A DNA stretch of 64,000 nucleotides from Blastomonas fulva (GTDB lineage: Bacteria > Pseudomonadota > Alphaproteobacteria > Sphingomonadales > Sphingomonadaceae), in NCBI RefSeq assembly GCF_003431825.1, contig NZ_CP020083.1, positions 1,175,001-1,239,000 of the forward strand, given 5' to 3'. This document shows positions 33,206 through 41,678 of this stretch, piece after piece. Made by a program: the position numbers and the translations under genes. Under the pieces are notes generated by a model that had not been told where the DNA came from, did not search any database, and was given only the letters and a program-made list of their open reading frames with translations. Each line of letters begins with the position of its first letter. The first letter of the stretch is position 1.

Positions 33206-34384
33206 ATGGCAAGCCTGCCAAAAGAAGAGATGCGCACGATCGACGCGGATGAGGAGGCGGCCTTTCTCGACGCCATCGACCGCTGGATCGAACGCGAAGT
33301 CAAGCCCGTGGTCATGCACCACGACCATAACGACATCTGGCCCGAGGAGCTGGTCGCGCAGATGGTCGAAATGGGGCTGTTCGGTGCCACTATCGGCCAG
33401 GAATATGGCGGCCTCGGCCTGCCTGCGACGACCTATGCCAAGATCGTCGCGCGGATCTCGTCGTACTGGATGGCGATCACCGGCATCTTCAACTCGCACC
33501 TGATCATGGCGTGCGCGGTCGAGCGTTTCGGCACCCCGGTGCAGAAGGCGAAATGGCTGCCCAAGTTCGCCAGCGGCGAGATTCGCGGTGGGCTTGCGCT
33601 GACCGAGCCCAATGCCGGCACCGACCTGCAGGCGATCCGCACGACGGCGGTCCGCGATGGCGATCACTATGTCATCAACGGCACCAAGACCTGGATTTCG
33701 AATGCCATCAAGGGCAGCTGCTTTGCGCTGCTGGTCAAGACCGACGCTAAGGCGGACCCGCGCTACAAGGGGATGAGCCTGTTCATCGCCCCCAAGCAGG
33801 AAGGCTTCACCGTCGGCAAGAAGTTCGACAAGCTGGGCTACAAGGCGATCGACAGCGCCGAGCTGATCTTCGACAACTATCGTCTGCCTGCCGAGAACCT
33901 GATCGGCGGGGTCGAGGGCCAGGGCTTCTTCCAGGCCACTGGCGGTCTCGAGTTGGGCCGCATCAACGTCGCCGCGCGCGGTGTCGGGCTGGCCGACGGG
34001 TCGCTGCGCCTTGCCACAGAATATGCGCAATTGCGCCAGACCATGGGCAAGCCGATCGCCGACCATCAGGCGATCCAGCTCAAGATCGGCGAGATGGTGA
34101 CGCGCGCCCGCGCCGCCCGGCTGCTGACGCTCGATGCCGCCGAAGCCTATGACCGCGGCGAACGCTGCGACATGGAAGCGGGGATGGCGAAATACTTCGC
34201 CTCCGAAGCCGCGGTTCGCAATTCGGAAGAGGCAATGCGCATCCATGGCGGCTATGCCTATTCCAAGGAATACGAGATCGAACGCTATTACCGCGACGCG
34301 CTGCTGATGTGCATCGGCGAGGGCACCAACGAGATGCAGCGGATGATCATTTCCAAGCAATGGGTGAAGCGGAACCCGGTTTGA
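33206..34384 (+). CDS. acyl-CoA dehydrogenase
   Basis: A 392-residue flavoenzyme of the acyl-CoA dehydrogenase family. Signature blocks are GGLALTEPNAGTDLQAIRTTA, WISNAIKGS for FAD and substrate binding, and the C-terminal IHGGYAYSKEYEIERYYRD plus IGEGTNEMQRMI with the catalytic Glu. It introduces the C2-C3 double bond in an acyl-CoA, passing electrons to ETF. ATG 33206 has GGAG 8 bp upstream; a GTG two codons earlier is an alternative. It is followed by two CoA transferases in the same operon. Confidence 0.9.
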   Translation: MASLPKEEMRTIDADEEAAFLDAIDRWIEREVKPVVMHHDHNDIWPEELVAQMVEMGLFGATIGQEYGGLGLPATTYAKIVARISSYWMAITGIFNSHLIMACAVERFGTPVQKAKWLPKFASGEIRGGLALTEPNAGTDLQAIRTTAVRDGDHYVINGTKTWISNAIKGSCFALLVKTDAKADPRYKGMSLFIAPKQEGFTVGKKFDKLGYKAIDSAELIFDNYRLPAENLIGGVEGQGFFQATGGLELGRINVAARGVGLADGSLRLATEYAQLRQTMGKPIADHQAIQLKIGEMVTRARAARLLTLDAAEAYDRGERCDMEAGMAKYFASEAAVRNSEEAMRIHGGYAYSKEYEIERYYRDALLMCIGEGTNEMQRMIISKQWVKRNPV

Positions 34385-34400
34385 GCGAGGAGCAACTGGC

Positions 34401-35603
34401 ATGAGGCTGCCGCTGACCGGTTATCGCATCTTGTCCGCCGAGCAATATGGCGCCGGACCCTATGGCACGATGTTCCTGGCGCAGATGGGCGCGGAGGTCA
34501 TCAAGATCGAGCCGCCGAACAAGCCGGGACAGCCGGGCGGCGACACCGCGCGCGCGGTGGGGCCTCATTTCCTGCGCGAGAACGAAAGCCTGTATTTCCA
34601 GACCTTCAACCTCAACAAGAAGTCGCTGACGCTCGATCTGCAGAGCGAGCGCGGGCGGGCGATCCTGCGCGATCTTGCCGCGACATCGCACGCGATGGTC
34701 AACAATCTGCGCGGCGACCTGCCAGCAAGGCTGGGGCTCGATTACGCCGCGCTGGGGCCCGTCAACCCCTCGATCGTGTGCGCGCATCTGTCTGCTTATG
34801 GCCGCGACAACCCGCGCGCCAAATGGCCGGGCTATGATTACCTCATGCAGGCCGAGGCCGGGTTCCTGTCGCTGACCGGCGAGCCCGATGGCCCACCGGT
34901 GCGCTTTGGCCTGTCGATCGTCGATTTCATGACCGGGACACAGATGACGGTCGGCCTGCTCGCCGCGATGCTCGATGCGCAGCGTTCGGGCACCGGCTGC
35001 GACATCGATGTCGACCTGCTCTCCACCGCCGCGCACCAGATGAGCTATCCCGCCGTGTGGTACATGAACGAGGCCGATGTCACCCCGCGCGCCCCGCGGT
35101 CTGCGCACCCGTCGGTCACGCCGAGCCAGATGTTCCGCTCCGCCGATGGCTGGATGTTCGTGATGGCGCAGTTGCCCAAATTCTGGACGATCCTCGTCGA
35201 TACGATCGGCCGCAGCGATCTCAAGGACGATCCGCGCTTCCGCAAGCCCGCCGACCGGCTGGCCAATCGCGATGTGTTGACGGAGGTGCTCGATGCGGTG
35301 TTCGGCACGCAGCCGACCCAGCATTGGGTCGACCTGCTCTCGGGCAAGGTGCCGGTGGCGCCGGTGCATGATCTTGCCAGCGCGATGGACAATCCGTTCC
35401 TGCAGGAGACCGGCATGATGCAGCAGGTCGAGCACCCCGACCGCCCCGAGCTGCGCGTGCTCGCCAGCCCGATCCGGGTCGATGGCCAGCGGCTGCCCGC
35501 GCGCGCCGGGCCGCTGCTGGGCGCGGACAATGACGATGTGCTCGCCAGCATCGGCCTGTCGGCGGACGAGATCGCCGCGCTCAAACGCGACGGCATCGTC
35601 TGA
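34401..35603 (+). CDS. CaiB/BaiF family CoA transferase, first of a tandem pair
   Basis: A 400-residue class III CoA transferase: LSAEQYGAGPYGTMFLAQMGAEVIKIEPP at the N-terminus, FNLNKKSLTLDLQSERGR, and catalytic Asp in FGLSIVDFMTGTQ. The gene ends 3 bp before a second, divergent CaiB family gene. Tandem unequal pairs can form heteromeric enzymes, as in benzylsuccinate CoA transferase BbsEF, or act on two acids. In this operon it probably loads the pathway acid with CoA from succinyl-CoA. Confidence 0.87.
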   Translation: MRLPLTGYRILSAEQYGAGPYGTMFLAQMGAEVIKIEPPNKPGQPGGDTARAVGPHFLRENESLYFQTFNLNKKSLTLDLQSERGRAILRDLAATSHAMVNNLRGDLPARLGLDYAALGPVNPSIVCAHLSAYGRDNPRAKWPGYDYLMQAEAGFLSLTGEPDGPPVRFGLSIVDFMTGTQMTVGLLAAMLDAQRSGTGCDIDVDLLSTAAHQMSYPAVWYMNEADVTPRAPRSAHPSVTPSQMFRSADGWMFVMAQLPKFWTILVDTIGRSDLKDDPRFRKPADRLANRDVLTEVLDAVFGTQPTQHWVDLLSGKVPVAPVHDLASAMDNPFLQETGMMQQVEHPDRPELRVLASPIRVDGQRLPARAGPLLGADNDDVLASIGLSADEIAALKRDGIV

Positions 35604-35606
35604 CCC

Positions 35607-36695
35607 ATGGGCAAGCTTTCCGGCATCACCGTGATCGACCTGTCGCAGTTCCTGCCGGGGCCGATGCTGACGGTGATGATGGCCGATCAGGGCGCGGACG
35701 TGATCAAGATCGAGCCTGTGGCGGGTGATCCTGCGCGCCAGATGGCGCCGTTCGAGCAGGACCAGTCGGTGTGGTTTCGCAACCTCAACCGCGGCAAGCG
35801 CAGCGCGGTGATCGACCTCAAGACCGACGCGGGCCGCGCGCGGCTCACCGAGCTGATCAAGACCGCCGACGTCTTCGTCGAGGGCTTCCGCCCCGGGGTG
35901 ATGCAGCGGCTGGGGTTCGATTATCCCGCAGTCAGCGCGATCAACCCGGCCATCGTCTATTGCTCGGTCTCCGCTTTCGGCCAGGCTGGGCCGCTCGCGC
36001 ATCATCCCGCGCACGATCTGGCCGTGCAGGCGCTGTCGGGCTTTCTTGCTGTCAATGACGGACCCGATGGCACCCCTGTCGTCCCCGGCGTCCCGTCCGC
36101 CGACATGGCCGCTGGCCTCACCGGGCTGTCGGCGGTGCTGATGGCGCTGATCGGGCGGCAGCGCACCGGCAGGGGCGACTATGTCGATATCGCGATGTTC
36201 GACAGCCTGCTGCCCTGGTGCGCGCATATCGCCGGCAGCGCGATCGCAGGCGGACCTTCGCCGCGCTCGGCCACCCAGCGCTCGCTGGGCGGCGCAGGCT
36301 TCTATCAGGTCTACGCCACACACGATGGCCGCCACATTGCGCTGGGCGGGCGCGAGATGAAATTCGTGCAGGTGCTGCTGACCGCGCTGGACAGGCCCGA
36401 CCTGATCCCGCTGGGCGAGGCCGATGCCGGACCTGCGCAGGCGCCGCTGATCGCCTTTCTGCGTGCAACCTTTGCCAGCCGCAGCCGCGACGAATGGGTC
36501 GCATGGTTCGAGGACAAGGACGTCGCCTTCTCCCCCGTGCTCGATTTTGCCGAGGCGCTGGCCAGCGATCATGTGACCACCCGCGGCCTGCTGGTCGAAG
36601 CGGGCGGCGCGCACCAGATCGCGCCCGCGATCCGCTTTGCGGGCGAGCCCGACTGGCAACCGGAGGAAGCGCCGGGGCTCGGGACCACGCAATGA
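35607..36695 (+). CDS. CaiB/BaiF family CoA transferase, second of a tandem pair
   Basis: A 362-residue class III CoA transferase, shorter than its neighbour. It has VIDLSQFLPGPMLTVMMADQGADVIKIEP, FRNLNRGKRSAVIDLKTDAG and catalytic Asp in GVPSADMAAGLTG. It is last in the operon starting at 31784 and ends 8 bp before the convergent GntR regulator gene. The absence of part of the C-terminal region compared with the first copy fits a subunit role. Confidence 0.86.
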   Translation: MGKLSGITVIDLSQFLPGPMLTVMMADQGADVIKIEPVAGDPARQMAPFEQDQSVWFRNLNRGKRSAVIDLKTDAGRARLTELIKTADVFVEGFRPGVMQRLGFDYPAVSAINPAIVYCSVSAFGQAGPLAHHPAHDLAVQALSGFLAVNDGPDGTPVVPGVPSADMAAGLTGLSAVLMALIGRQRTGRGDYVDIAMFDSLLPWCAHIAGSAIAGGPSPRSATQRSLGGAGFYQVYATHDGRHIALGGREMKFVQVLLTALDRPDLIPLGEADAGPAQAPLIAFLRATFASRSRDEWVAWFEDKDVAFSPVLDFAEALASDHVTTRGLLVEAGGAHQIAPAIRFAGEPDWQPEEAPGLGTTQ

Positions 36696-36703
36696 GCGCA
36701 GCG

Positions 36704-37519
36704 TTACCCCTCGACGTCGATGTGCATCGAATAGGCGAAGCGGTCGCCGGGATGGTGGCTGACCGACATTTCGAACATCCGCCCGTCCTGGTCGTGATAG
36801 CAGCGCAGGATGCGCAGGCATGCGCTGCGCCGCGGAATGTCGAGCGCGGCGGCGACTTCGGCGCTGGCGGGCACGGCCTGGATATCCTGCGTCACCCGCG
36901 ACATCGACAGACCCGCCGCGTTGCTGATGAACTGGAACAGCGTGTTGCTGCCCGGGTTGATGGTCTGGTCGGCGGCATCGGCAGCGGGCAGGATCTCCTC
37001 GACCGCGCGCTTGAGGTCGGCGATGACATAGGCCTCGGTCAGCGCGATCGGCTGGCCATCGGCAATCTGGCGGCGCACCCCGCGGAAGCGGAACCACTTG
37101 TCGCTGACCGGCATCGCGATCTGCACCGCGATCGCCTTGGGCAAGGATTGCAGCCCGAGATGGTCATAGGCGATGCGGGTATCGCGCGCATATTGCAGGA
37201 TTTCGCCCACGTTCGACAGCGGCTGGTGCAGCGCGCCGCCGCGCGCGGCCGCCGGTTGCACCACGGTGCCCGAACCCCGCCTGCGCGCGATCAGGCCCTC
37301 GTTCTGCAGCCGCCGCAGCGCCTCGCGCACGGTGAAGCGGCTGACGCCATATTCGGCACACAGCGCGCTTTCGGTAGGAAAGCCGCTGCTGCCTGCAAGC
37401 TTGCCCGACAGGATCAGCGCGCGAAGTTCATCGGCAAGCTGCTGATAACGGGGCTTGTCGCCCCCTTTCTCAGGCACCTTTTCCATCAGGGTGTCGGGCG
37501 CCTCAACGGGGCTGTTCAA
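36704..37519 (-). CDS. GntR-family (HutC subfamily) transcriptional regulator
   Basis: A 271-residue regulator. Residues 22-90 form a GntR winged helix (ALILSGKLAGSSGFPTESALCAEYGVSRFTVREALRRLQ and the wing IARRRGSGTVV). The C-terminal UTRA ligand domain spans about 105-265 with FRFRGVRRQIADGQPIALTEAY and RILRCYHDQDGRMFEMS. UTRA regulators sense small acids, sugars or amino-acid derivatives and usually repress. It is the only regulator seen in the island and is the best candidate to bind the TTTGTCCGGACAAA palindromes, although no copy is in front of its own gene. It is divergent from the MmgE/PrpD operon. Confidence 0.88.
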   Translation of the reverse strand: MNSPVEAPDTLMEKVPEKGGDKPRYQQLADELRALILSGKLAGSSGFPTESALCAEYGVSRFTVREALRRLQNEGLIARRRGSGTVVQPAAARGGALHQPLSNVGEILQYARDTRIAYDHLGLQSLPKAIAVQIAMPVSDKWFRFRGVRRQIADGQPIALTEAYVIADLKRAVEEILPAADAADQTINPGSNTLFQFISNAAGLSMSRVTQDIQAVPASAEVAAALDIPRRSACLRILRCYHDQDGRMFEMSVSHHPGDRFAYSMHIDVEG

Positions 37520-37560
37520 CGCGTGCTCCTGCTCCAGTGGCGGGCTCGGAAATTGGGCAC

Positions 37561-38808
37561 ATGACCGCCGCGAGCCTCACCCAGCGGCTTAGCGCACATT
37601 TGGCCCGTTCGCCAAATGAAAGCGACCGCATGCGCGCCCGGCTGCACCTGCTCGACTGGCTGGCGTGCGTGGCAGGTGCGCGGGCCACGCCGGTCGCCGC
37701 CGTGGCACGGACCGCCGAGCCCGACATCCTCACCCGCGCCGCCTTGCTCGGCAATGTGCTCGAGATGGACGATGTCCACCGCGCAGCCCTGCTCCACCCG
37801 GGTCCGGTGATCTGGCCCTCTGCGCTGTCTGCCGCGCGGCAGGAAAAGTGCGGCATGGACACAGCGCTCGATGGCGCGGTGCGCGGCTATGAGGCGATGA
37901 TCGCGGTGGGCGCGACCTTCGATGCGCACCATTATGCGCACTTCCACCCGACATCGACCGCAGGCGGATTTGGCGGCGCGGCAGCGGCAGCCTCGATCTT
38001 CGCGCTCGACACCGAAGCAACGGGATGGGCGCTGGGGAATGCGGCATCGGTGACCGGAGGCCTCTGGCGGATGCGCCACGAGGACGTGATGACCAAGGCG
38101 ATGCATGCCGCGCGCGCTGCGCTCGAAGGCCTGTGGCTGGCGCGGCTTGCCCGCGCAGGCCTCACCGGGCCGGTGCAGGCGCTGGAGGGCGAACAGGGGC
38201 TATATGCCGCGATGGTCGAGCATCCCAAGGCGATCGAACTGGGGCCGAACTGGCTGATCCACGCGGTCAGCTTCAAGCCCTGGGCGGCGTGCCGCCATGC
38301 GCATGCGGCGATCGATTGCGCGATCGAACTGCAGGCGGCGGGCAAGCTGAACCTTCCGGTCGCTGTCGAGACCTATGCCGATGCGATCCGCTTTTGCGAC
38401 CGACCGCACCCGGTGACCGAGCTCGACGCGAAATTCTCGATCCAGCACGCTGTTGCCGTCATCGCCGATGGCCGCAAGGCGGGTCCCGAGGACTTCACCG
38501 CGCAGGCTATCGCGGCCCTGGCCGACAAGCGCGCACAGGTGTGCGTGCGCGAGGCGGAGGAGTTCACGCGAGTCTACCCCGCACATTTCGGCGCACGGGT
38601 GATCAGCGACACTGCCCAGATGACGCTCGCGGACACGCGCGGCGACCCCGAGCGCCCGGCGAGCCCCGAGATGCTCGGCGCGAAGCTGCGCTCGCTGGTG
38701 CAATGGGGCGGGCTGAAGCCGGTCGAGGCGGATCGGGCGCGCGAAATCGCGCTGCACGGCACCAGCATCGGCCCGCTGCTCGCCTTGCTCGAGGACTGGC
38801 TGGCATGA
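37561..38808 (+). CDS. MmgE/PrpD family protein 1
   Basis: A 415-residue member of the family of 2-methylcitrate dehydratase and cis-aconitate decarboxylase. It shows LHLLDWLACVAGARATPV, NVLEMDDVHRAALLHPG, VGYE-like motif AVRGYEAMIAVGATF, and FKPWAACRHAHAAIDCA. Members dehydrate or isomerise hydroxylated tricarboxylates; the actual substrate is open. The ATG at 37561 is preferred; an in-frame GTG eight codons upstream is possible. It starts 41 bp from the divergent regulator gene and its stop overlaps the next MmgE/PrpD gene by 4 bp. Confidence 0.82.
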   Translation: MTAASLTQRLSAHLARSPNESDRMRARLHLLDWLACVAGARATPVAAVARTAEPDILTRAALLGNVLEMDDVHRAALLHPGPVIWPSALSAARQEKCGMDTALDGAVRGYEAMIAVGATFDAHHYAHFHPTSTAGGFGGAAAAASIFALDTEATGWALGNAASVTGGLWRMRHEDVMTKAMHAARAALEGLWLARLARAGLTGPVQALEGEQGLYAAMVEHPKAIELGPNWLIHAVSFKPWAACRHAHAAIDCAIELQAAGKLNLPVAVETYADAIRFCDRPHPVTELDAKFSIQHAVAVIADGRKAGPEDFTAQAIAALADKRAQVCVREAEEFTRVYPAHFGARVISDTAQMTLADTRGDPERPASPEMLGAKLRSLVQWGGLKPVEADRAREIALHGTSIGPLLALLEDWLA

Positions 38809-40181
38809 GCGCAACCTGCGACCTGCTGGCGTTCGTCCGCGCCGATCATGCGCTGCCGGAGCACGTGCGCGCCGCCGCGCTGCACCTGCTGGGCGATACG
38901 CTGGCGGTGGGCGCCGCCGGATCCACCGCTCCGGGGGCCGAGGGCGTGCTGCAGGCCGCTCGGGGCTGGGGTGTGGGCGACGACGCGCGGCTGATCGGAT
39001 CGGACGAGCGCCTGCCCGCAGCATCCGCCGCCTTCGTCAACGGCTTTGCCATCCACTGCCTCGAATGGGATGCAGTGCACGAGCCTGCCGTGGTGCATGC
39101 GCTGTCAGTGGTGACCGCCGCGCTGGGTGCGAGCATCAACCGGATGGGCGGGTGCGATCCCGACGACGCGCTGACCGCACTCGCAGTCGGCGTCGATGTT
39201 GCGTCGGGGCTGGGGCTGGCGGCGACCAGTCCCTTGAGCTTCTTCCGCCCCGCCACCGCAGGCTGCATCGGCGCGGCGCTGGCGGTGGCACGGATCGAGA
39301 AGGTGGAGCGCCTCGAGGACGTGCTGGGCCTTGCCTATTCCTCGCTCGCCGGCACGATGCAGGCGCATGTCGAAGGCTCGATCGCGCTGCCGCTGCAGAT
39401 CGCCAACGCCGCGCGCGCCGCAATCGCCGCGGTCGATCTGGTCAAGGCCGGGCTGACCGGGCCGCATGATGCGCTCGAAGGGCCGTTCGGATATTTCACG
39501 CTGTTCGATTCCGGCGACCTTAGCACCTACACCCGAGAGCTGGGCCGCATCTGGCGGATCGCCGAGATCAGCGTGAAGCCCTATCCTTCGGGCCGCGCCA
39601 GCCATGCCGTGCTGGGCACGCTTAGCGATCTGGCGCTCGACCCTGCTGCCGTGGAGTCGATCGAGGCCTATGTCCCGCCGCTGATCGCGCGGCTGGTGGG
39701 GCGTCCTGTCATCGCCGACATGACGCCAGCCTATGCGCGGCTGTGCCTGCCGATGCTCGCCGCACTGATGATCACCGATGGCCGCATCGACCCGCGCCGG
39801 TTCGTGCCCGAAACGCTGGCGGACCCCGCGCTGCAGGCGCTCGCGTGCAAGCTCGCCATCACCGTGGACGGCAATCCCGATCCCAATGCGCTGTTCCCGC
39901 AAGCTCTGGTGGTGCGCCTCGCCGATGGCAGCACCATCGAGCGCGCGATCCCGCATACTTTGGGCAGCCCCGATGCGCCTTTGTCCGCGGCAGGCACCGC
40001 CGCCAAGCGTGCGCTCGCCCGCGAGTTGGCAGGTGATGTCCCCGATGCGCGGCTGTTCGACGATCCGCTTGTCTACTTCACAAACCCCACCTGTTTGTCC
40101 CGAGCGCAATCGAGGGACGTGGCGCAAAGTCCCTCGACTGCGCTCGGGACAAACGGAAAAGGAGCAACAGTCCTCCCATGA
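38805..40181 (+). CDS. MmgE/PrpD family protein 2, C-terminus supplied by a repeat
   Basis: A 458-residue paralogue of the protein just upstream: LHLLGDTLAVGAAGSTAPGA, CLEWDAVHEPAVVHALSVV, and ISVKPYPSGRASHAVLG (the family K-Y/F-P segment). The last 30 or so residues (from about FTNPTCLSRAQ) are encoded by an inverted repeat at 40093-40154, and the reading frame runs through it to a stop overlapping the next gene by 4 bp. The two paralogues in tandem may form a heterodimer or act on successive intermediates. Confidence 0.8.
   Translation: MSATCDLLAFVRADHALPEHVRAAALHLLGDTLAVGAAGSTAPGAEGVLQAARGWGVGDDARLIGSDERLPAASAAFVNGFAIHCLEWDAVHEPAVVHALSVVTAALGASINRMGGCDPDDALTALAVGVDVASGLGLAATSPLSFFRPATAGCIGAALAVARIEKVERLEDVLGLAYSSLAGTMQAHVEGSIALPLQIANAARAAIAAVDLVKAGLTGPHDALEGPFGYFTLFDSGDLSTYTRELGRIWRIAEISVKPYPSGRASHAVLGTLSDLALDPAAVESIEAYVPPLIARLVGRPVIADMTPAYARLCLPMLAALMITDGRIDPRRFVPETLADPALQALACKLAITVDGNPDPNALFPQALVVRLADGSTIERAIPHTLGSPDAPLSAAGTAAKRALARELAGDVPDARLFDDPLVYFTNPTCLSRAQSRDVAQSPSTALGTNGKGATVLP
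40093..40154. repeat. inverted repeat family C inside a coding region
   Basis: Left arm GTTTGTCCCGAGCGCAATCG (continuing AGGGAC, 40093-40118) and right arm GTCCCTCGACTGCGCTCGGG (continuing ACAAAC, 40129-40154), 25 of 26 positions paired, 10-nt loop. It forms the 3' end of the MmgE/PrpD gene and the leader of the CoA ligase gene. Confidence 0.85.
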
Positions 40182-41557
40182 CCTTCCCCAGCTATTTCGA
40201 AGCCTTTGACGCGAAACAGATGCTCGCCGATTACCCGGTCGGGGATGCGTTCACGCAGCGCTATACCGGCATGAGCCGCGACGAGCTTTTCGCCATCCAG
40301 GACCGCCAGTTCCGCCGCCTGATGCAGCGCGGCTGGCAGATCCCGTTCTACCGGCGGCTGTGGGGCAATGCGGGGATCGAGCCGGGGGATATCAAGGGGC
40401 TGGCCGATATCGCCAAACTGCCGGTGTACGACAAATCGGACCTGATGGCCTCGATCGCCGACCACCCGCCGTTCGGCGATTTCGCCGGGATCGACAGCAG
40501 CGATCCCAGCCGCGCGCCTGCCATCTTCCACACAACCTCGGGCACCACGGGACGCCCGCAGGCCTTGCTGTTCGGCCCCAAGGGGCGCGAGATCACCAAT
40601 CTGCTGGTGGGCCGCATGTACCGCTGGCAGGGCCTCCAACCCTCCGACGTCATCCAGTCGGTCTATGGCCATGGCATGATCAATGGCGGGCATTACATCC
40701 GCGAGGCCGTCACCCATTTCACCAACTCGCTGTTCCTCTCGGCAGGCACCGGTATCGAGACGCGTTCGCTCAATCAGGTCAACCTGATGGCCGATTTCGG
40801 GGTTACCGTGCTGGTCGGCTTTGTCGATTACATCCGCAAGCTCGCCGAAACTGCTGCTGCCGAAAAGCTGATGGAGCAGATCAACATCCGCATGATCTGC
40901 GGGCATCTGGGCACCGAGGACCGCGCATCGGTGGAAGCCGCGTGGGGCGGGGCCAAGGCGTTCGACTGGTATGGCGTGGGCGATACAGGGTCGATCGCGG
41001 GCGAGGGGCCCGAGCGCGACGGGCTGTATGTGTGGGAGGACGCGCAGTATCTCGAGCTGCTCGACATCGACACCGGCAAGCCCGTAGCGCCCGGCGAGAC
41101 CGGCGACATGGTGGTCACCTGTCTGTTCAAGGACGATGTCGCCCCCTGCATACGCTTCAACACGCATGACATCACGCACGAGCTCACCGGCGCCAACGCC
41201 ACCGGCATGGCGTTCAAGCGCATCGCGGGGTTCAAGGGCCGCAGCGACAACATGGTCAAACTGCGCGGCATCAACGTCTTCCCGCACGCGATCGGTGCGC
41301 TGATCGAGAACCGCAGCGACTTGACCGGCGAGTTCGTCTGTCGGCTGGTGCGCGATCCTTCAACGCAGCGCGACGATATGACGGTGACCCTCGAAAGCCG
41401 CGGCGGCACTGACTCCAGCGCGCTCGCCGAACTGCTGCGCCGCGGGCTGGGGGTCGAGGTCAGCGTCGATCTGGTCGCGCCCGGAGGCACCGCCCCGCTG
41501 ACGCAGATCGAGGTGCGGCAAAAGCCGATCCGGCTGATCGACGAGCGGGGGGTATGA
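40178..41557 (+). CDS. PaaK-like acyl-CoA ligase
   Basis: A 459-residue AMP-forming ligase related to phenylacetate-CoA ligase. The adenylate P-loop is HTTSGTTGRPQ, followed by YGHGMINGGH, FDWYGVGDTGSIAGE (acyl-adenylate core) and the hinge FKGRSDNMVKLRGINVFPHAI. It activates a carboxylic acid, often aromatic or heterocyclic, to its CoA thioester with ATP. The start overlaps the preceding stop by 4 bp, just right of an inverted repeat. It could be the entry step to CoA-bound degradation of the acid released by the amidase and hydrolases in this operon. Confidence 0.87.
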   Translation: MTFPSYFEAFDAKQMLADYPVGDAFTQRYTGMSRDELFAIQDRQFRRLMQRGWQIPFYRRLWGNAGIEPGDIKGLADIAKLPVYDKSDLMASIADHPPFGDFAGIDSSDPSRAPAIFHTTSGTTGRPQALLFGPKGREITNLLVGRMYRWQGLQPSDVIQSVYGHGMINGGHYIREAVTHFTNSLFLSAGTGIETRSLNQVNLMADFGVTVLVGFVDYIRKLAETAAAEKLMEQINIRMICGHLGTEDRASVEAAWGGAKAFDWYGVGDTGSIAGEGPERDGLYVWEDAQYLELLDIDTGKPVAPGETGDMVVTCLFKDDVAPCIRFNTHDITHELTGANATGMAFKRIAGFKGRSDNMVKLRGINVFPHAIGALIENRSDLTGEFVCRLVRDPSTQRDDMTVTLESRGGTDSSALAELLRRGLGVEVSVDLVAPGGTAPLTQIEVRQKPIRLIDERGV

Positions 41558-41574
41558 GCGCGGCCAACCTTGCT

Positions 41575-41675
41575 CCCCTCCCTGGACAGGGAGGGGCTGG
41601 GGGTGGGTGGATGCGAGCACCACTGTCGGCTCCATCTCGCCTACCCACCCCTAACCCCTCCCTGAAAGGGAGGGG
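41575..41675. repeat. sphingomonad-type palindromic intergenic repeat, copy A4
   Basis: Two hairpins, CCCCTCCCTggacAGGGAGG (continuing GG, 41575-41596) and CCTCCCTgaaAGGGAGG near 41657-41675. They enclose GGGGGTGGGTGG, whose partner CCACCCCTA lies to the right. It fills the gap between CoA ligase and amidase genes. Confidence 0.7.
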
Positions 41676-41678
41676 AAG

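Noticed and set aside
34347..37097. A 916-codon open frame on the minus strand
   Set aside because: Antisense to two CoA transferases and out of frame with the GntR gene; no recognisable motifs.
40093..40154. Inverted repeat as an intrinsic terminator
   Set aside because: It lies inside an open frame that continues to the next overlapping start, has no T-run, and termination here would cut the operon.
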